Counted from the stretch's first letter, positions 23,456 through 31,764 are shown. The stretch: 64,000 nucleotides of DNA from Hahella sp. KA22 (GCF_004135205.1 NZ_CP035490.1:6727001-6791000), one strand, 5' to 3'. Made by a program: numbers and translations. The notes: generated from the sequence alone by a model not told the origin.

Positions 23456-24598
23456 ATGAGTATTGATCTCTCAAAACTGTGTGCAGATTTCCTGCGCCAA
23501 AATCATACGTCTCGTTCTACTGAAAAGCTGAAAGCGTCCCATGCCAGAGAGCTGGTGGCGGCATTTTTTGGGTATAAGAGCCATGCGGCACTTATGGCCG
23601 AGAAGGGCTATCCACTGGATCGGCTCGAAGAGGCATATATTTTCATTCCCGATATACCGCTCATGAATGACAGACGTGCGAAGCTAGGTGGCCTGCCAGA
23701 TGATCTTATCCCGTCAATCGACATCGCCAAGCTCCTATCAGGCATGCTTTCCGATGAGGGGTTATGCGGTGGAAATATCTGGCTCTATGACTCACTGGAA
23801 ACCTACATTGCCGAGGTCTTACTTCCCGATTGTCAAACGCTGATAGATGATCAACTGTCAGGCACGATGGCAGAAACAAACGCGGGATTTTTCGATTCAC
23901 CATATTATGACGATGTGCAGATCGAAGATCGTGGTGATGAGCTGGTAGCAATCGCCAAAACCCAGTACAAGGGCGAGCCACTGGATGACAAGCCCTTCTG
24001 TGGGGACACCATTGATATGGTTGTACAGGTGACATTACCCCGTATGGCTGGTAAACGCGGTTTCTACGATTTCGAGCTGGAAGTTGGTGGCAGCGTCAAT
24101 GACGACTGGGTTGATCCTGAGCTGCGATACGGCAAACGCCCTCGGAGCAATTTAGCAGCAGAGCTTGGCATTACGGACGATGATCTGGAATTGCTGGAAT
24201 GGGAAACACTGGAAAACAGCAGTGATGATGGTCTGCCCTATGATTATGTGCTGACCTTTGATGAAAGCTGTCCACTTGAGATATTGGAAAAGATCAACGG
24301 TCTGGATGACGATCGAACCATCCGTGTGAGCGTCAATGCTTTTGATAATCCCTATCCAGATGAGCCGGATGAGCACATGCATTACGAGGTGCCAAATATC
24401 CGCCCCAAGGATCAGTGGCTTGAAATGACTGGCGGATTTCGGTTCGGTGAAACCCCTGAGCAGTTTCAACACAGGCAGGCTGAAATCCATGCTTTGCGTA
24501 ACCGTATTGCTCAGGGGCAAGCTACGCCAAACGATGTTGGTCGTTTATCGCACCTGTTGGGCACCGATCAGGACGATGAGTTCGGTGATATATTCTAA
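23456..24598 (+). CDS. Unrecognised 380-residue plasmid-type protein
   Basis: Begins MSIDLSKLCADFLRQNHTSRSTEKLKASHARELVAAFFGYKSHAALMAEKG; the segment ARELVAAFFGYKSHAAL (about 31-47) resembles an N-terminal helical module seen in many uncharacterised plasmid and element proteins. The rest is very acidic with repeated Asp/Glu clusters and ends DQDDEFGDIF. GAAAGGA precedes the ATG. It stands alone between the regulator operon and the replication region. Function unknown. Confidence 0.7.
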   Translation: MSIDLSKLCADFLRQNHTSRSTEKLKASHARELVAAFFGYKSHAALMAEKGYPLDRLEEAYIFIPDIPLMNDRRAKLGGLPDDLIPSIDIAKLLSGMLSDEGLCGGNIWLYDSLETYIAEVLLPDCQTLIDDQLSGTMAETNAGFFDSPYYDDVQIEDRGDELVAIAKTQYKGEPLDDKPFCGDTIDMVVQVTLPRMAGKRGFYDFELEVGGSVNDDWVDPELRYGKRPRSNLAAELGITDDDLELLEWETLENSSDDGLPYDYVLTFDESCPLEILEKINGLDDDRTIRVSVNAFDNPYPDEPDEHMHYEVPNIRPKDQWLEMTGGFRFGETPEQFQHRQAEIHALRNRIAQGQATPNDVGRLSHLLGTDQDDEFGDIF

Positions 24599-24609
24599 CG
24601 GCTGATAAC

Positions 24610-24860
24610 GCATGCCGGATCAAACACGGCTGTTTGCGGGGATTTTTGAAAGGGCAACGCTCCTTCCACTAAATGATTTTTCTTCCAAACTTTTCTTCTT
24701 GTTTTTATAGAAGCTTAAGGCCAGTCGCCGCATCCAGCGGCGGCTGCGCCGAATCTGAATATCCTGAACATCCTGCTAACTTCGGGCGGGTGTGCGACGT
24801 TTCGGGCGGATGTGCGACACTGCCGGGCGGCTGTGCGACGCTATCGGGCGGCTGTGCGAC
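24610..24860. other. Candidate oriV: AT-rich block, GC-rich block and iterons
   Basis: From left to right: an AT/pyrimidine-rich stretch (about 24673-24715), a GC-rich stretch with short inverted repeats (about 24720-24760), then four near-identical iterons of the form CGGGCGGNTGTGCGAC at 24783, 24803, 24824 and 24845 (periods 20, 21, 21 bp). The order AT-rich, GC-rich, iterons beside repC matches the plan of IncQ-type vegetative origins. The last iteron overlaps the 3' end of the repC-like gene. Confidence 0.7.
24783..24860. repeat. Four tandem 16-bp iterons
   Basis: Each copy is CGGGCGG-N-TGTGCGAC with N = G, A, C, C and spacers of 4, 5 and 5 bp, placing all on the same helix face. They are the probable binding sites of the RepC-like initiator encoded next to them. 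Confidence 0.8.
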
Positions 24861-25635
24861 GGCCTGGCGCAGTTAAACTCACTCTTCGAACCCTGTTTCC
24901 ATCGATGACAAGGCCAATTTGTTCGAGCTGCTCGGCATCCTCCCTAAGCCGAAAACGAGCATCTCTCAGCGCTTTTCCTGTGGCCTGTCGAGCTACCGCC
25001 AAGATGACAGTATCCAGATGCCAGCCGCCGGCCGGCTCATTTTTATGACTCAGGATGTGCCTGGCAACGGCTTGACCAATACCATGCCGTAGACGGGCAA
25101 TAGGGGCCGGGTTGTAGTAAAGGGCCAAATCACGCTCCAGGAGCATTACCAGAGCTATCCCCAAGCGCACGCGCCACATGCTCCGCTCACCACCTGTAAG
25201 CGGGTCTGGGCGCATCATAGGGGATGGAATAACATGGTCTATCAAACCACCAATAATCCGGTCACCAGTTCTTGCCAAATCTGGCGTTTCGATTTCAATG
25301 GTTGATGCGCGCAGCTCAGAAAGAAGCTTTTGAATTTGAGCCAGACTGTATCGGCTATCGGAAAGCGTTTTTCGTATCCGAGCAGGGTCTACCAGCAGCT
25401 CAACACCACCATCTGACACGTCTCGCCTTTTCTCTGCGCAGTAAAGAATCGCCTCAACAACATCAGCGTGGCGCTGACCTAACCTGCCAGCTACGCGGCA
25501 ACGACCAAAAGAGGTTTCCTGCCAGTCGCCCTCTCGGTGTCGTGGGCGCTGACTCGGCTGGTACAACATCACCCGAGCCTGAGCGATTGTGCTGGTTGGA
25601 CTGACGGCGTTACCAGCGCTCTTCATCAACTTCAC
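24841..25635 (-). CDS. repC: RepC-like replication initiator (IncQ type)
   Basis: About 264 residues (GTG at 25635; ATG at 25626 is an alternative). The size is close to RSF1010 RepC (283). It contains two winged-helix-like regions: RIRKTLSDSRYSLAQIQKLLSELRASTIEIE (about 85-115) and LARQATGKALRDARFRLREDAEQLEQIGLVI near the C-terminus. It would bind iterons and open oriV. The gene overlaps the repA-like gene by 26 bp and its 3' end overlaps the fourth iteron. Assignment rests on size, fold pattern, partner RepA and iterons, rather than on strong sequence similarity I can verify. Confidence 0.7.
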   Translation of the reverse strand: MKLMKSAGNAVSPTSTIAQARVMLYQPSQRPRHREGDWQETSFGRCRVAGRLGQRHADVVEAILYCAEKRRDVSDGGVELLVDPARIRKTLSDSRYSLAQIQKLLSELRASTIEIETPDLARTGDRIIGGLIDHVIPSPMMRPDPLTGGERSMWRVRLGIALVMLLERDLALYYNPAPIARLRHGIGQAVARHILSHKNEPAGGWHLDTVILAVARQATGKALRDARFRLREDAEQLEQIGLVIDGNRVRRVSLTAPGRRTAAR

Positions 25636-26506
25636 CCACTCTAAAAGGAGTGGTCTTTTTGCTGTTGTTGTCGTTATTCCTGGAAGCAGATAAATCTACG
25701 GGCAACAATACACCACCATCCCCACGCTCATACCACTTGTCAGCCTCAACCAGGGCATAGTTCTGTTTGCTAACACCATACCGAACAAAAAAACCTCTTC
25801 GGTCATTGCCTACAGGCTGTCTGTCATAGGGGCGATCACTTAACTTTTTGGCTTCTGACTCTGACATTTTTGCAACAAACCCACACCAGCGAACATTATC
25901 CACCAGAGCCGAAGCCCCTCGGGCAGCCTGCTGCTGATCCGCCTGCCCTTCTCTGGCGGAGCCTTTATTAACATGATGCAGATAAAGGATTGCAGCCCCT
26001 GTTTCCACAGCAATATGCTCAAGCGTTGAAACAAGGCGAGACATATCTCCGTTGCTGTTTTCATCAAGGCAATGTGTGCGGCTTAGTGTATCCAGTACGA
26101 TCAGCCTTGCCCCCGCGCCCAGCTGAATCAACCAATTAAGATCCGGCTGTGCCATAACGTTTAAACGCCTGCCCATAATTGGTTCAAGAGAAAGATTGCT
26201 CGCTATCTCTTGCCGTGCCTGTTGGTTAAAGTGCTGACCAATGGCGTGAACACGACCAATTAAAACACTCTCCGGATCTTCTCCTGCCAGGTAGACTACG
26301 CGACCGGTTTGGGCGGGGCCAAGCTTTAATAAATCTCCGCATGTAACACTACATGCAATTGACATAACGGCCTCCAAAGCCCAATAACTTTTTCCTGTAG
26401 CTCCCGGTGCGACCAATGCACCCACCGTTCCAGCCAAAAAACCTGGCCATATAAAATCCAGATGTGGAGGCTCATTTTCGAATGCTGCAAGAATATCAAT
26501 AGCCAC
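25610..26506 (-). CDS. repA: RepA-like hexameric replicative helicase (IncQ type)
   Basis: A 298-residue RecA-fold ATPase, comparable to RSF1010 RepA (279). Walker A is APGATGKSYWALE (about 33-45); GRVVYLAGEDP (about 68-78) follows; Walker B is ARLIVLDTLSR (about 132-142); a sensor-type LYLHHVNKG lies near 174-182 and RGASALVDNVRW near 198-209, all typical of the RepA/AAA_25 group. The GTG start at 26506 is set by GGGGAG 7-8 bp upstream, which overlaps the stop of the regulator gene, so translation is coupled. It unwinds the element's origin. Confidence 0.88.
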   Translation of the reverse strand: MAIDILAAFENEPPHLDFIWPGFLAGTVGALVAPGATGKSYWALEAVMSIACSVTCGDLLKLGPAQTGRVVYLAGEDPESVLIGRVHAIGQHFNQQARQEIASNLSLEPIMGRRLNVMAQPDLNWLIQLGAGARLIVLDTLSRTHCLDENSNGDMSRLVSTLEHIAVETGAAILYLHHVNKGSAREGQADQQQAARGASALVDNVRWCGFVAKMSESEAKKLSDRPYDRQPVGNDRRGFFVRYGVSKQNYALVEADKWYERGDGGVLLPVDLSASRNNDNNSKKTTPFRVGEVDEERW

Positions 26507-26510
26507 TTAA

Positions 26511-26714
26511 TTACTCCCCTTGAGCTAATAGCCCACCTTGCTCGGCCAGCCACTTATGCAGCTCAGACTCGGGAAATAATCGACGGCGCCCTATCTTGAC
26601 TGAGGGGGGCATTGGCTCCCCTCTACACATCCTATTTCTAAGCCCACCTGTAGACATACAGAGCAAAGCTGCTGCTTGCTCGTAAGTGAGATATCGTTCA
26701 GCGCTAACCTGCAT
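26511..26714 (-). CDS. AlpA-like helix-turn-helix regulator
   Basis: A 67-residue MerR/AlpA-type DNA-binding protein: YLTYEQAAALLCMSTGGLRNRMCRG (helix-turn-helix) then PMPPSVKIGRRRLFPESELHKWL (wing). The start at 26714 is fixed by consensus GGAGGT 5 bp upstream. It is first in the alpA-repA-repC operon and could act as excisionase/directionality factor, replication regulator, or both, linking excision with replication. Confidence 0.85.
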   Translation of the reverse strand: MQVSAERYLTYEQAAALLCMSTGGLRNRMCRGEPMPPSVKIGRRRLFPESELHKWLAEQGGLLAQGE

Positions 26715-27189
26715 TTTTACCTCCACGCACTGCCATTGGATCGACAATATTCATAATCACTCTCCAACCAGTAATCTTTACTTTGCGCTCATGTGACGAT
26801 GTGTTTCGCTACATGGCGAGGGATTATGATGCGTGAGCGTCAACACTTTATTCACTAAAAAAGTGAAGAAAAGTGGAGTTTTCTTGGAGAATTTTTACCA
26901 ATGCGCAACCAGATAGCACGTTGAAGAAAAATATATAAATCAGAGGGAATAAAAAGCTTCCGAAAAGGATTTTAACGATAGAAAAAAGAAAAAGGGACCA
27001 AAGGCCCCTCAACACGTTAACCTATTACAGAATTGATTTGCTGCTCTCAAATCACGAGGTTATTTGCTCTTATCGCTGGCCACCTCATGCGCTTCGCAGA
27101 CCCCATTACATGTTTTCAGACAGGAGGGGTTCATACCCGGTCACAGAGATTCTATTGCCAATCAGAAACTTGGTCAATTTTACAAGCAG
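26715..27189. other. Intergenic region upstream of rep operon
   Basis: 475 bp with no supported gene. The right part holds the terminator of the exonuclease operon (26982-27009) and the 3' flank of that gene; the AT-rich left part (26800-26980) should carry the promoter of the leftward rep operon. Confidence 0.5.
26982..27009 (-). terminator. Rho-independent terminator for exonuclease operon
   Basis: On the minus strand AGGGGCC-TTT-GGTCCCT (one mismatch) is followed by TTTTTCTTTTTT. It lies 180 bp past the stop of the leftward 27190 gene and before the rep operon promoter. Confidence 0.65.
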
Positions 27190-27810
27190 TTATACTCTTT
27201 GCAGTATAGCCTCCCTCAACACTCCATCAACTTCGAGAAGCTGAGCAATATTTCTAGCATCATCAAGCCCCGAGTGATGCCGCCCCTGGAAGACGAGCCC
27301 TGACAACCGAATCGCTCTTGCTAGACCAACCCTATGCCCACGCTTTCTGGCGTATAATTGTTTAATATTGACATGTGGCAGAGCGACCAAGGGATTGGTT
27401 ATATTTTTTGATAGAGACTCCTTCTCGAACTGCCTCAAATCAAAATTTCCCCAACTTCCCCATACTCGAGGCGAATTGCTCGATATTCTACCTGCAAACC
27501 TTTTTAACCCCTCGCTAAGCGGTGAGGCCGTATCAACGACATCTTGCGTGATGCCGGTTAGCGAGATGCAAAACTGTGTCAATTTCGCGTGAATTACGGG
27601 ACGAACGTAGATTTGGACTTCGTCCACAAGCACAAAAGAAACGTCGGTAAGCTTTCCAAAAACTGCCCCGATCTCAATAATCTCCATTTCCGATCTTGGT
27701 AAATTTTTAGCGTCATCGCAGGTACATTCGATATCAATAATAACGATATCGACGCCGCTATCGGGATTGATAATCTCGGATTCTTTAGCCATTGCTTTTC
27801 TCGACGTCAA
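27190..27810 (-). CDS. ERI-1/KapD-type 3'-5' exonuclease
   Basis: A DEDDh exonuclease of the RNA-processing ERI type. It has Exo I IIDIECTCDD (D and E about 26 and 28), Exo II WGSWGNFDLRQFE (about 117-129) and Exo III HHSGLDDARN (about 178-187), with the long insert between motifs typical of ERI proteins. A TTG at 27810 overlaps the preceding stop as TTGA; ATG at 27792 is an alternative. It forms a two-gene operon with the 27807 gene. Such exonucleases act on small or structured RNA; a role in defence or RNA turnover is inference. Confidence 0.85.
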   Translation of the reverse strand: MTSRKAMAKESEIINPDSGVDIVIIDIECTCDDAKNLPRSEMEIIEIGAVFGKLTDVSFVLVDEVQIYVRPVIHAKLTQFCISLTGITQDVVDTASPLSEGLKRFAGRISSNSPRVWGSWGNFDLRQFEKESLSKNITNPLVALPHVNIKQLYARKRGHRVGLARAIRLSGLVFQGRHHSGLDDARNIAQLLEVDGVLREAILQRV

Positions 27811-28262
27811 TGGGATTGGCTTGAATAAAGCTGAATAGATATGACACGCCGCTCTATATCAGATCGCGAAAGCTTGAATCGCCGATCAAACTGATCTGTG
27901 AGAACCCTGCCATCCATTAGCAAATACTGAAACCCTATGAGAGCCTTGTTTTCTTTATGGTATCGCTCAAAAATAGTAATCTGTTGAAGCGGGCTTAACT
28001 CCCAACCTCCAGTCATATTCAACTGCGGAGGAGTAACAATGTTTACCTCTGATATTTTTACCCTGGGACTACGAGTGACTTCTTCAAGCACTTCAGGCAT
28101 TCCAGTAAATAAAACTTTTTCTAACCGCGTGCTCAAATTAATACAATGGATATGAAACCAACATGTCATCAGTGTTTGAGATATTGTATGCCACTGCTGA
28201 TGATCGCCATCTCCCAACGATTCCGGGAGACTGATTTCCGAACTTCTTGAGGTTTGAAACAT
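27807..28262 (-). CDS. Unrecognised partner of the ERI-type exonuclease
   Basis: A 151-residue protein starting at 28262, preceded by GGAG at about 10 bp and an in-frame stop just upstream. It has a Trp/His/Cys-rich N-terminal third (WHTISQTLMTCWFHIHC) and a basic C-terminus (FDRRFKLSRSDIERRV). Its stop overlaps the exonuclease TTG start. The IS3 element lies 100 bp upstream and may have displaced its native promoter. No family recognised. Confidence 0.6.
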   Translation of the reverse strand: MFQTSRSSEISLPESLGDGDHQQWHTISQTLMTCWFHIHCINLSTRLEKVLFTGMPEVLEEVTRSPRVKISEVNIVTPPQLNMTGGWELSPLQQITIFERYHKENKALIGFQYLLMDGRVLTDQFDRRFKLSRSDIERRVISIQLYSSQSH

Positions 28263-28429
28263 TTATCATTACTCCATGAATGTGCAAAGAACCGGAAAAT
28301 GTAAATATTTGAGCGCCCCGTTGTCATCACGGAATTGAAGAAATATGCACTTTCAGGAAAGCTGTAGTGGTCTAATAGTCCCGGACACATTAATAAGAGA
28401 CAATACCCGTCAACGATTAAGGTGTCAGC

Positions 28430-28720
28430 ATGAGTCAGAAAAGGTCGTATAAACAGTATACAAAAGAGTTTAAAGAAGAGGCCGTTTCCTTGGTGCGCGA
28501 CCAAGGTTATTCCGTCCCAGAAGCGGCTAAATCCCTCGGCATTAGCGCCAATATGCTCTACAAGTGGAAGGAAAAAATTGAAGCTCAGCTTGAAAACCAG
28601 GTTCTGGCTGAAGACGAGCGCGCCGAGTTAAAACGGCTTCGCAAAGAAAACAAAGAGCTGCGCATGGAAAAGGAAATTCTAAAAAAGGCTTCGGCCTTCT
28701 TCGCGAAAGAAATGAAATAA
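28430..28720 (+). CDS. IS3-family transposase OrfA
   Basis: A 96-residue helix-turn-helix protein (YKQYTKEFKEEAVSLVRDQGYSVPEAAKSLGISANMLYKWKEK) followed by a leucine-zipper-like coiled coil (LKRLRKENKELRMEKEILKKA). It binds the IS ends and regulates transposition. The slippery sequence AAAAAAG at 28681-28687 is in the phase A AAA AAG near its 3' end, allowing about one ribosome fraction to continue in the -1 frame and make OrfAB. Confidence 0.95.
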   Translation: MSQKRSYKQYTKEFKEEAVSLVRDQGYSVPEAAKSLGISANMLYKWKEKIEAQLENQVLAEDERAELKRLRKENKELRMEKEILKKASAFFAKEMK

Positions 28721-28758
28721 AGTTCGCCTTCATTCAGGCAGAGTCGAATCGCTTCCCT

Positions 28759-29589
28759 GTGAAAGCGCTTTGCCGGGCTCTGCGTGCAAGTCGATCAGCA
28801 TTTTATGCCTGGCGACGGCGCTCCGCGCCGGTGATCCATTTTGATGAGCTTCACCTGCATCGGCGAATGAAGCGACTGTTTAACGCTTCTCGATGCAGTC
28901 TGGGCAGTCGAGAGATGATGAAGAAGCTACGTGAAGAAGGCTTTCAGGTGGGACGCTACCGGGTTCGCAAGCTCATGAGTCGGCTTGGTCTTCAGGTCAC
29001 GCAACGCGTTGCTTACAAACCCACTACAAGGCGCAAGCACCATCATGCGGTGGCGGATAACCTGTTGAATCAGAATTTTAATCCTACTGCGCCCAATCAG
29101 GTTTGGGCTGGCGACGTGACCTATCTGAAAACAGGAGAAGGCTGGATGTATCTGGCCATTGTCATGGATTTATATTCCCGAAGAATCGTCGGGTGGCGCA
29201 TCGATAAGCGCATGACAACGAGCCTGGTCAGCCAGGCGCTGATCAAGGCTTACAATTTGCGGAAGCCGCCCAAGGGCCTGGTATTCCATAGTGACCGGGG
29301 CTCTCAGTACACCAGCGGACATTATCGAAAACTGCTGGAAAAGTATGAAATCAGGGCAAGTATGGGCGATGTAGGAGCCTGTTGGGACAATGCGGTGGTT
29401 GAACGCTTTTTTGGGAGTCTTAAGCATGACTGGATATTCAAAATCCCCCAGCCCACCCGGGAACACATGAAGCAGGATGTCGCAGCCTACATGAGATATT
29501 ACAACCTCGAAAGACTGCATACGGCGAACAATGATATGTCGCCGGTTAATTATGAAAATTCTCTAAAGAAAGTGTCCGGTGGGATTTGA
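28759..29589 (+). CDS. IS3-family transposase OrfB (DDE, rve domain)
   Basis: Catalytic half of the transposase. HTH_21-like N-terminus (MKALCRALRASRSAFYAWRRR) leads into an integrase core with QVWAGDVTYL (first Asp), VFHSDRGSQYTS (second Asp) and WDNAVVERFFGSLK (Glu). The frame is open upstream to the slippery site at 28681, where codons reading KFAFIQAESNRFPVKALCR join OrfA, so the functional product is an OrfAB fusion beginning at 28430; the ATG-less 5' part is translated only by frameshift. Confidence 0.95.
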   Translation: MKALCRALRASRSAFYAWRRRSAPVIHFDELHLHRRMKRLFNASRCSLGSREMMKKLREEGFQVGRYRVRKLMSRLGLQVTQRVAYKPTTRRKHHHAVADNLLNQNFNPTAPNQVWAGDVTYLKTGEGWMYLAIVMDLYSRRIVGWRIDKRMTTSLVSQALIKAYNLRKPPKGLVFHSDRGSQYTSGHYRKLLEKYEIRASMGDVGACWDNAVVERFFGSLKHDWIFKIPQPTREHMKQDVAAYMRYYNLERLHTANNDMSPVNYENSLKKVSGGI

Positions 29590-29720
29590 CCAGAACAAGC
29601 GACACCAACAAGGGCAACGCGGACGACCTGGAAAGCTATTTTGGTGTCGAAAACCGTGATTAAGTATGCTCAGCCTGAAACCCGCCTGTGTTTGGTGCGG
29701 TTTCCGGTATTTATTTAACC

Positions 29721-30608
29721 TCAACTACCCAGTATCTTCCCTTTGTTTCGCCCATTTAACGTTATATGAGTTGTGTGGTTAGGCTGACGAATTATGGCTC
29801 TCAGCTCGCGTTTTACCCTGCTAAACGGTTTATCGTTGGCACCAGGATTCTTTAAATAATCTAAATGCTCAAGGGAACAAACCCGCCGAATAGTGCTTAT
29901 ATACCCTGCCTTCTCAACAAGATCCAAACCATCCAAGGAAATCCACTTGATCATATCCGAGATATCATCGCATGTAGATTGCAGTTTATTGATCGCATCA
30001 ATCACTCCAGCCGGACGTCCAATATTCCAGATGGGCTCATGGTGAAAAGCCTTGTTCCTGAAAGTCTTGATGGCCAACAACTTGCCTTGCATCGTAGCCC
30101 GATCTCTATGCCCCTGAGGTGCATTTGGAAATACTGGCCGCAATAGGTTTGGCCAGAGAGCTCTGGGGTTTCGATTTACATCAAAGGCGGCACTGAAAAG
30201 GTTTGTCCAAAAACCAAACGTTACCTTGGCAATTATCCGATCCTCATTAACTGTTGCAGTACGCGGCATATTCAAATCTCGCCTTATCTCCGTTCTTGCA
30301 TTTCGAATCGAGTCTGCAAGATGCTGTACATGGCGATGCTGGCTAGCACTCAACCTTCTTTGGGGCCTTGTTGCGACATTGTCAAACCAGTACGGCCCTA
30401 AAGCGTTCCTGGCTTCTTTATGGATAGCGTTCCTTAACGTTATTTCCAACACCTGGAGAAGCGGGAAAAAGGCCGCGGCAACCTCTTTGCTCCACAGGTA
30501 ACATCCGAATAGCTCTATTTGGTCAGCAGGGGCAAAAAAGTTACTGTATGTATTCAAACGGGCGGACGATATGTAAGGCTCCAGCCTTGTATGGTTTATT
30601 GTTCTCAA
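29721..30608 (-). CDS. Abi-like protein (Abi_2/HEPN-type)
   Basis: A 295-residue protein of the abortive-infection Abi_2-like group. Recognisable features are ARLNTYSNFFAPADQIELFGCYLWSKEVAAAFFPLLQVLEITLRNAIH (about 17-64), FGFWTNLFSAAF (about 130-141) and IKTFRNKAFHHEPIWN (about 180-195). The last holds an R-x4-H pair (RNKAFH) like the HEPN RNase motif. Such proteins are proposed to cleave RNA and arrest growth on phage infection. It stands alone and is leftward, just right of the IS element. Confidence 0.8.
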   Translation of the reverse strand: MRTINHTRLEPYISSARLNTYSNFFAPADQIELFGCYLWSKEVAAAFFPLLQVLEITLRNAIHKEARNALGPYWFDNVATRPQRRLSASQHRHVQHLADSIRNARTEIRRDLNMPRTATVNEDRIIAKVTFGFWTNLFSAAFDVNRNPRALWPNLLRPVFPNAPQGHRDRATMQGKLLAIKTFRNKAFHHEPIWNIGRPAGVIDAINKLQSTCDDISDMIKWISLDGLDLVEKAGYISTIRRVCSLEHLDYLKNPGANDKPFSRVKRELRAIIRQPNHTTHITLNGRNKGKILGS

Positions 30609-30718
30609 CTTGACAGTTCCTGCTTGTTATCGTATGTTTGCCCCATAGCCAGTGGGGATTCCTCTCCCGCCAGCCGTAAGGTTGAGTGGTGATGCCCCCA
30701 CAAATTGGCGACTGATTT

Positions 30719-30748
30719 GAGGCCCCGGTGCGAAAGTGTCGGGGCTTC
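30719..30748. terminator. Hairpin downstream of DUF3892-like gene
   Basis: GAGGCCCCG (30719-30727) pairs with CGGGGCTTC (30740-30748) at 8 of 9 positions over a 12-nt loop, beyond the stop of the leftward 30776 gene. The T run is weak. Confidence 0.45.
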
Positions 30749-30775
30749 TTACTTTCCAGCCATTACCGCCCGCCA

Positions 30776-30988
30776 TCAATCTAAGTTATTGTTTTTACTC
30801 GAATCTGGATTAGATACTGGTGTCTCCACTCCGTTGATATTCCGGACATGATATTGAGAATAGCTCCCATTCTTGATTTGTTTGACAAATTGGGCTCTGG
30901 TCATATCCTCATTTGTGTAGTTGTCATGGAACTTCTGATTACGCCCCGATTTCGACTCTGTAGTCACTGAAACCCGCTTTCTAGCCAT
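30776..30988 (-). CDS. DUF3892-like small protein
   Basis: A 70-residue protein (start at 30988 chosen because AAAGG is 7 bp upstream; an ATG at 30994 is too close to it). The pattern VTTESKSGRNQKFHDNYTNEDMTRAQFV and HVRNINGVETPVSNPDSSKNNNLD matches the DUF3892 family of short proteins of unknown function, common in mobile-element and defence neighbourhoods. Confidence 0.75.
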   Translation of the reverse strand: MARKRVSVTTESKSGRNQKFHDNYTNEDMTRAQFVKQIKNGSYSQYHVRNINGVETPVSNPDSSKNNNLD

Positions 30989-31098
30989 TGCCATACCCTT
31001 TCTTTACCAAGCTACCGGCTGAGAATAGCATAACAACTTGCAAAACTAAATTTTCAGGGCAATAATTCCGCTTAACTAAATGCAGGAATCCGCTACCC

Positions 31099-31764
31099 AT
31101 GACAGAAATCTTGAAATCTCGCCTGGTGCGCTATATCACCTCCAATGTAGATAGGAGCCTATTCCTTTCTATGGATGACTCTATACGCGCAGCTTATGCC
31201 AAAGCAAACGCCAGAGCCCTGGAAGATTTCAAGAACACCAACCCTGCACGCCCCCGAGCCCAAATGAGACGCTATATGATAGATGATGCTCTCGCGGGGG
31301 CCTTAGCCGAGGGGAGTCCGTCTGTGTTACAGACCATTCCTAAAGGTGAACAGTATGTGGTGGTGTGCTCTGGCAACGTCACCTTAAGCCACATTGAGCT
31401 ACATGAAAACGCGTGGGCAAGACCCGCTAAGCACAGAAGCTTTCTTGCCCAGAAAAACGCGATATTGGAGCCAGTGACACTCGATCTGTTTGAAACGGCT
31501 CCTCCTAAGCTTGATGACGCACTACATGTGGTAGCTGTTGTATTACATCCTCGCCCACAAGCTCAGAATCAATCCGAGCCGAGCGAGATATTCATTTCGG
31601 TACCTTATACAGATTGGGCCGGTTATCATTTGGAAATTCCTATTCGAGAACTTCTCCAAGAGTATGAGGTAGAACGTGATTCAAGCCTCATTGATGAGGC
31701 TTGGCCGACATTAAGAGACGATCTACAAAAAGAAGAACATACGTCCGAGAAAAAGTCAGGGTAA
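31099..31764 (+). CDS. Unrecognised partner of the XRE-ImmA/IrrE protein
   Basis: A 221-residue protein starting MTEILKSRLVRYITSNVDRSLFLSMDD. The N-terminal ~80 residues are helical and basic (ARPRAQMRRYMIDDALAGAL), the middle is beta-rich (GEQYVVVCSGNVTLSHIEL), and the C-terminus is charged. It ends 4 bp before the XRE-ImmA gene, so the two are co-transcribed. The arrangement matches two-gene immunity or toxin-antitoxin modules where the peptidase regulates a partner. Function unknown. Confidence 0.65.
   Translation: MTEILKSRLVRYITSNVDRSLFLSMDDSIRAAYAKANARALEDFKNTNPARPRAQMRRYMIDDALAGALAEGSPSVLQTIPKGEQYVVVCSGNVTLSHIELHENAWARPAKHRSFLAQKNAILEPVTLDLFETAPPKLDDALHVVAVVLHPRPQAQNQSEPSEIFISVPYTDWAGYHLEIPIRELLQEYEVERDSSLIDEAWPTLRDDLQKEEHTSEKKSG

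Larger units (their letters stand above)
28363..29597 (+). mobile_element. Complete IS3-family insertion sequence, 1235 bp
   Basis: Terminal inverted repeats are imperfect: the left end begins TGTAGTGGTCTAATAGTCCC and the right end, read inward, begins TGTTCTGGTCAAATCCCACC; both continue CGGACAC. A 3-bp target duplication AGC flanks it at 28360-28362 and 29598-29600. It encodes orfA and orfB with an A6G slippery heptamer for a programmed -1 shift. Everything looks intact, so it may be active. It inserted between the ERI-type operon and the Abi-like gene. Confidence 0.93.

Noticed and set aside
24783-24860. Tandem repeats considered as a CRISPR array
   Set aside because: Units are 16 bp with 4-5 bp spacers of near-constant length, far too short for CRISPR spacers; their position beside a RepC-like gene fits iterons.
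24673-24876. 67-residue rightward frame with SGGCAT repeats
   Set aside because: The peptide repeats are only the translation of the iterons; no ribosome site or independent support.
28169-28504. 111-residue leftward frame spanning the left end of the IS element
   Set aside because: It crosses the IS boundary and overlaps orfA and the 27807 gene in other frames; no ribosome site.
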